DNA of 64,000 nucleotides, taken from NCBI GenBank assembly GCA_037176905.1, contig JBBBWG010029643.1, forward strand, positions 2,542 to 66,541, in the 5' to 3' direction. The notes beneath the pieces were generated by a model, which was not told where the DNA came from, did no database searches, and worked only from the letters and a program-made list of their open reading frames with translations. The DNA is from Azolla pinnata. Taxonomy: Eukaryota > Streptophyta > Polypodiopsida > Salviniales > Salviniaceae. Made by a program: the position numbers and the translations under genes. This document shows positions 61,540 to 64,000 of this stretch, piece by piece (position 1 is the stretch's first letter; each line of letters starts with the position of its first letter).

Positions 61540-63119
61540 CCTAGAATTCATGCATCGCATGCCAATTTTAGCTGACCTCCAGTCTTAACTTAGCCGCGAA
61601 CGATGGCACCGAACATGACAAGCCTTGTAAGTGTGAATGTGGTTGGGCGTATCCTAATCTGTATTATATGTGCCCGAGCGTTCTTGTCGGCCACAGGAGT
61701 CGCTAAACTCGCACCTAACCCGATCTTCTTCTAAATCTCGGTACATTTATGGAGGCAAACCACCAAAGTTGGTGGAGCTCGATCCATCGTCGCGGCTTCC
61801 CCGATTCCTTCGACTATTTACGAGAGAACGAATGACCCACTTGAACCAAGAGAAGATTCTCTTCTTCTTCTCACCCCTAGGTAATGGCGTGAGAGCAACG
61901 TTGTCGACGACAACGAGCTCCTTTGGGACCGATCAGAAGCTGAAAGATTGCATAGGATATGATGCCATCAAGTCGTAGATTGCCATTTACGTATGAGATA
62001 ATGTGGCGAGGAAGTGCGTGGCAGAGACGAGCGCAGCTGATATCGACAACAGGATAGAGAGGTCAAGGGTTCGAATCTGGTCTAATATCTGACATTGTCA
62101 AGATAGATGAGACATGAGAGATCTCAAAGGGAAGATTCGCGAAGCGATCGCGTGCTCGGAAACTTACACGGTCAATCGGCTCCAAGGGTCATTTCCATTG
62201 AGAAGTCAGAAAACAGAGCTTCCGAACCGACTTTGATTCTCTGCAAAAGCCTCGAGGAGGAGGCAAGTTGCGGAATGTCAATGCTCCGATGAAGACAAAC
62301 ACGTTCCATGATCCGCGAAGCCGCTCGCAGGGATCGATAACAACAGCGTTTCCCTCTCCGACGATGGAGAGACAGAAGAATACATTTCTTTTGAAACCTT
62401 CGCCCGAGTGCCAGCGTGTCGGATTGATTGCGCTCTGGCGTAAAGATATTTTTATTTCGCGCGTCTTTCCACAGGCAAGCGAATCGCTAACGATGGCATC
62501 GCTTGAGCTGCATGACATTGCGATGATCGCATCTGTTGGAGCTCTATTTGCGGGCACGAATGGGCAAGCCAATCACGAATTCAAACCATATGAATATTAT
62601 TACGATTACCGAGTGTTTAGAGACAAACTCAACTTGTACGCCATATATGAAGCAATTACGCATCGCGCGCAGTAAAATGAGCTCTTGTGCAAAAAGAAAG
62701 CTAGATGTTAGTTCTAGTCAATGAGCTTAGATTGCAGAATTTAGGTCCGTTGTTGGTCCCAAATGAAATGAAAAAATAACTTTCTTCTTCGACAAAACTT
62801 TGCCTCCTAATTTGACAATTTACTCGTACACTTAACCGCCGAAATTTAATGTAGTTAGACGGCATGGCTATAACGACGAGGCTAAGAACTTGAGAAGCTA
62901 GGAGTAACACGAGAGCAAGGCAAGTAAAGATGAAGCAATCGGACAAGGTGGAACGAAATGAAGAGATTAGAATTAGCACAATATTTTGCTATGTTAAGAA
63001 AGGTAAACGACATGAATGTGTGCTTATATTTCAGTCGACGAGCACAATATTTTGTTGATGTGAAGTTGTGAGTTCGATCTAAAACCTGCGGTAGATGCAA
63101 AGTTTTTACGTCTGCGTTA

Positions 63120-63425
63120 AATCTTGCAGATTCCTAAGGCTCTTCTATCGCAGATTCCTAAGGCTAAATCTTGCAGATTCGTGTTGCTCTTCTCTTGCAG
63201 ATTCGTGTTGCTCTTCTCTCGCAGATTCCTGAGGCTAAATCTTGCAGATTCCTATTGCTCTTCTCTCGCAGATTCCTGAGGCTCTTCTCTCGCAGATTCT
63301 TGAGGCTCTTCTCTTGGCAGATTCTTGAGGCTCTTCTCTTGGCAGATTCTTGAGGCTCTTCTCTTGCAGATTCCTGCTCTTCTCTTGCAGATTCCTGAGG
63401 CTCTTCTCTCGGAGATTCCTGCTCG
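63120..63425. repeat. ~24-bp minisatellite, about 13 units
   Basis: Units of the form CT(C/T)GCAGATTC(C/T)TGAGGCTCTT, about 24 bp long, some with a GTGTTGCTCTTCT variant or an AAAT insert. The period is mostly a multiple of three, so long frames stay open on both strands. Confidence 0.9.
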
Positions 63426-63449
63426 ATCTCCGATGTCATATGAACGCAC

Positions 63450-63540
63450 ATATGCATCGAATGCATGTCCATGCATGCATTGCATGCATTGCATGTATGT
63501 ACATGTGCATGCATGCATGCATGACATGCACTGCATCTTA
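63450..63540. repeat. (ATGC)n-rich tract
   Basis: GCATGCATTGCATGCATTGCATGTATGT-like sequence, related in composition to the repeat at 38047-38395. Confidence 0.8.
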
Positions 63541-63686
63541 TGTTGCAGGAATGTACCTCCGTATGTCTACATGTACACGTGCTTATATACGTATTGGTGT
63601 ACGTATTTTGTTGCGCAATGTACGTATTCTGCTCTGCTCCCTTCTCCTTCCCCCGCAGGCCCACAGTGCAGAGAAGCTTAACGGAT

Positions 63687-64000
63687 ATGGTGGCTATGGC
63701 GTCTTCCACGTTTCTGCCTTCTTCTTCTCTCCTCCTCCCGTCCTCATCGCCATCACCATCATCATCGGCAGCAGCATCGGCGGCGGCGGCAGGACCATCT
63801 TCGTTTTCATCATCATTTTCTTCTTCTTCTTCGCGATTTCCTCGACGTATCTCTACTCGTTTAGCTCTCCCTCTTCCTCCTCCTCCGTCTTCCTCCTTCC
63901 CGCCTTCTTCCCCTTCCTCGTCTCGTTTTCACTGTTGCTCTTCTTCTCGCGCTTCCGCTTCTTCCATTGTAGCTGGATCTCAGTACTCCCGAATCTCGGC
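63687..64000 (+). CDS. 5' part of a gene for a probable plastid-targeted protein (runs off the edge)
   Basis: Open from the ATG at 63687 to the window end, 104 codons and counting, so the product cannot be identified. The translation begins MVAMASSTFLPSSSLLLPSS and is dominated by Ser, Ala, Pro and Arg. It has almost no acidic residues and includes a SRFPRRISTRLALPLPPPP segment. That composition is typical of a chloroplast transit peptide. A strong acceptor (CTTCCCCCGCAG) at 63658 just before the ATG suggests a leader intron. A second in-frame ATG lies three codons on. The coding status rests on composition and frame length, not on a conserved domain. Confidence 0.6.
   Translation, partial: MVAMASSTFLPSSSLLLPSSSPSPSSSAAASAAAAGPSSFSSSFSSSSSRFPRRISTRLALPLPPPPSSSFPPSSPSSSRFHCCSSSRASASSIVAGSQYSRIS

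Larger units (their letters stand above)
59922..63686. other. Divergent spacer between CAT and the right-edge gene
   Basis: 3.8 kb of repeat-rich sequence. It holds two repeat families next to the CAT start, triplet tracts near 61020-61100, a TTTG/TG tract and a 24-bp minisatellite before the last gene. Open frames seen here follow the repeats and were not accepted as genes. Confidence 0.6.

Noticed and set aside
62030-62100. Possible tRNA gene (GGTTCGAATC B-box-like sequence near 62070)
   Set aside because: The flanking bases do not form a T stem or an acceptor stem, and the A-box match is poor. At most a tRNA-derived SINE scrap.
63164-63709. 181-codon minus-strand open frame with EEPQESARE repeats
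   Set aside because: It comes from the 24-bp minisatellite and is antisense to the likely leader of the right-edge gene.

Overview
The window is nuclear DNA of a land plant, most likely a fern (inference). Every recognisable gene has its closest described relatives in plants: NBP35, CSU1/NOSIP, MOS2, LIP5, WW-domain DEAD-box helicases, DUF1677, nodulin-like MFS and the CAT amino-acid transporters. Genes carry GT-AG introns of about 0.1 to 3.5 kb and lie in AT-rich, repeat-rich spacers with many trinucleotide and ATGC-type microsatellites. The PLS-class PPR gene, with six near-uniform PLS triplets, has the look of the large fern and lycophyte PPR families. No phage, plasmid, operon or CRISPR feature is present.

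Layout. On the minus strand come NBP35 (1.7-3.5 kb, 3 exons), a single-exon F-box protein gene full of triplet repeats (4.3-5.9 kb) and the RING protein CSU1/NOSIP (6.7-9.0 kb). Divergent from CSU1 is intronless MOS2 (10.6-12.4 kb, plus). A 4.5 kb spacer leads to a PPR gene (16.8-19.9 kb, minus), which is divergent from LIP5 (20.9-24.6 kb, plus). A very small prefoldin-like gene with widely spaced exons follows (26.6-30.9 kb, plus); its longest intron holds a decayed Ty1/copia fossil. Next are a RING-H2 membrane E3 ligase gene (32.2-37.5 kb, minus), a DUF1677 gene (42.2-42.7 kb, plus), a WW/DEAD-box/RS helicase gene (43.8-48.5 kb, minus) with a short assembly gap in its leader, a nodulin-like MFS transporter (52.8-55.5 kb, plus), a cationic amino-acid transporter (56.4-59.9 kb, minus), and the 5' end of a gene for a probable plastid protein running off the right edge (63.7 kb onward, plus).

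The genes do not form a pathway; this is an ordinary housekeeping neighbourhood. Shared themes are RNA metabolism (MOS2, PPR, helicase), ubiquitin (F-box, CSU1, RING-H2), membrane transport (MFS, CAT) and endosomal sorting (LIP5).

The most distinctive sequence signal is intron growth by local tandem duplication. Clear cases lie in LIP5 introns 2 and 5, RING-H2 intron 1 (twice), MFS intron 2 and CAT intron 1. In the last two the copied unit reaches or includes the 3' splice site. Other points are an array of hairpin-forming repeats upstream of MOS2, TTAGGG-type telomere-like tracts in two gene leaders, one microsatellite read in two frames inside the F-box protein, and a PPR N-terminus that only makes sense once a short first exon is added. 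I found no convincing new multi-gene system. All exon joins are read from the sequence and family knowledge, with no transcript data.
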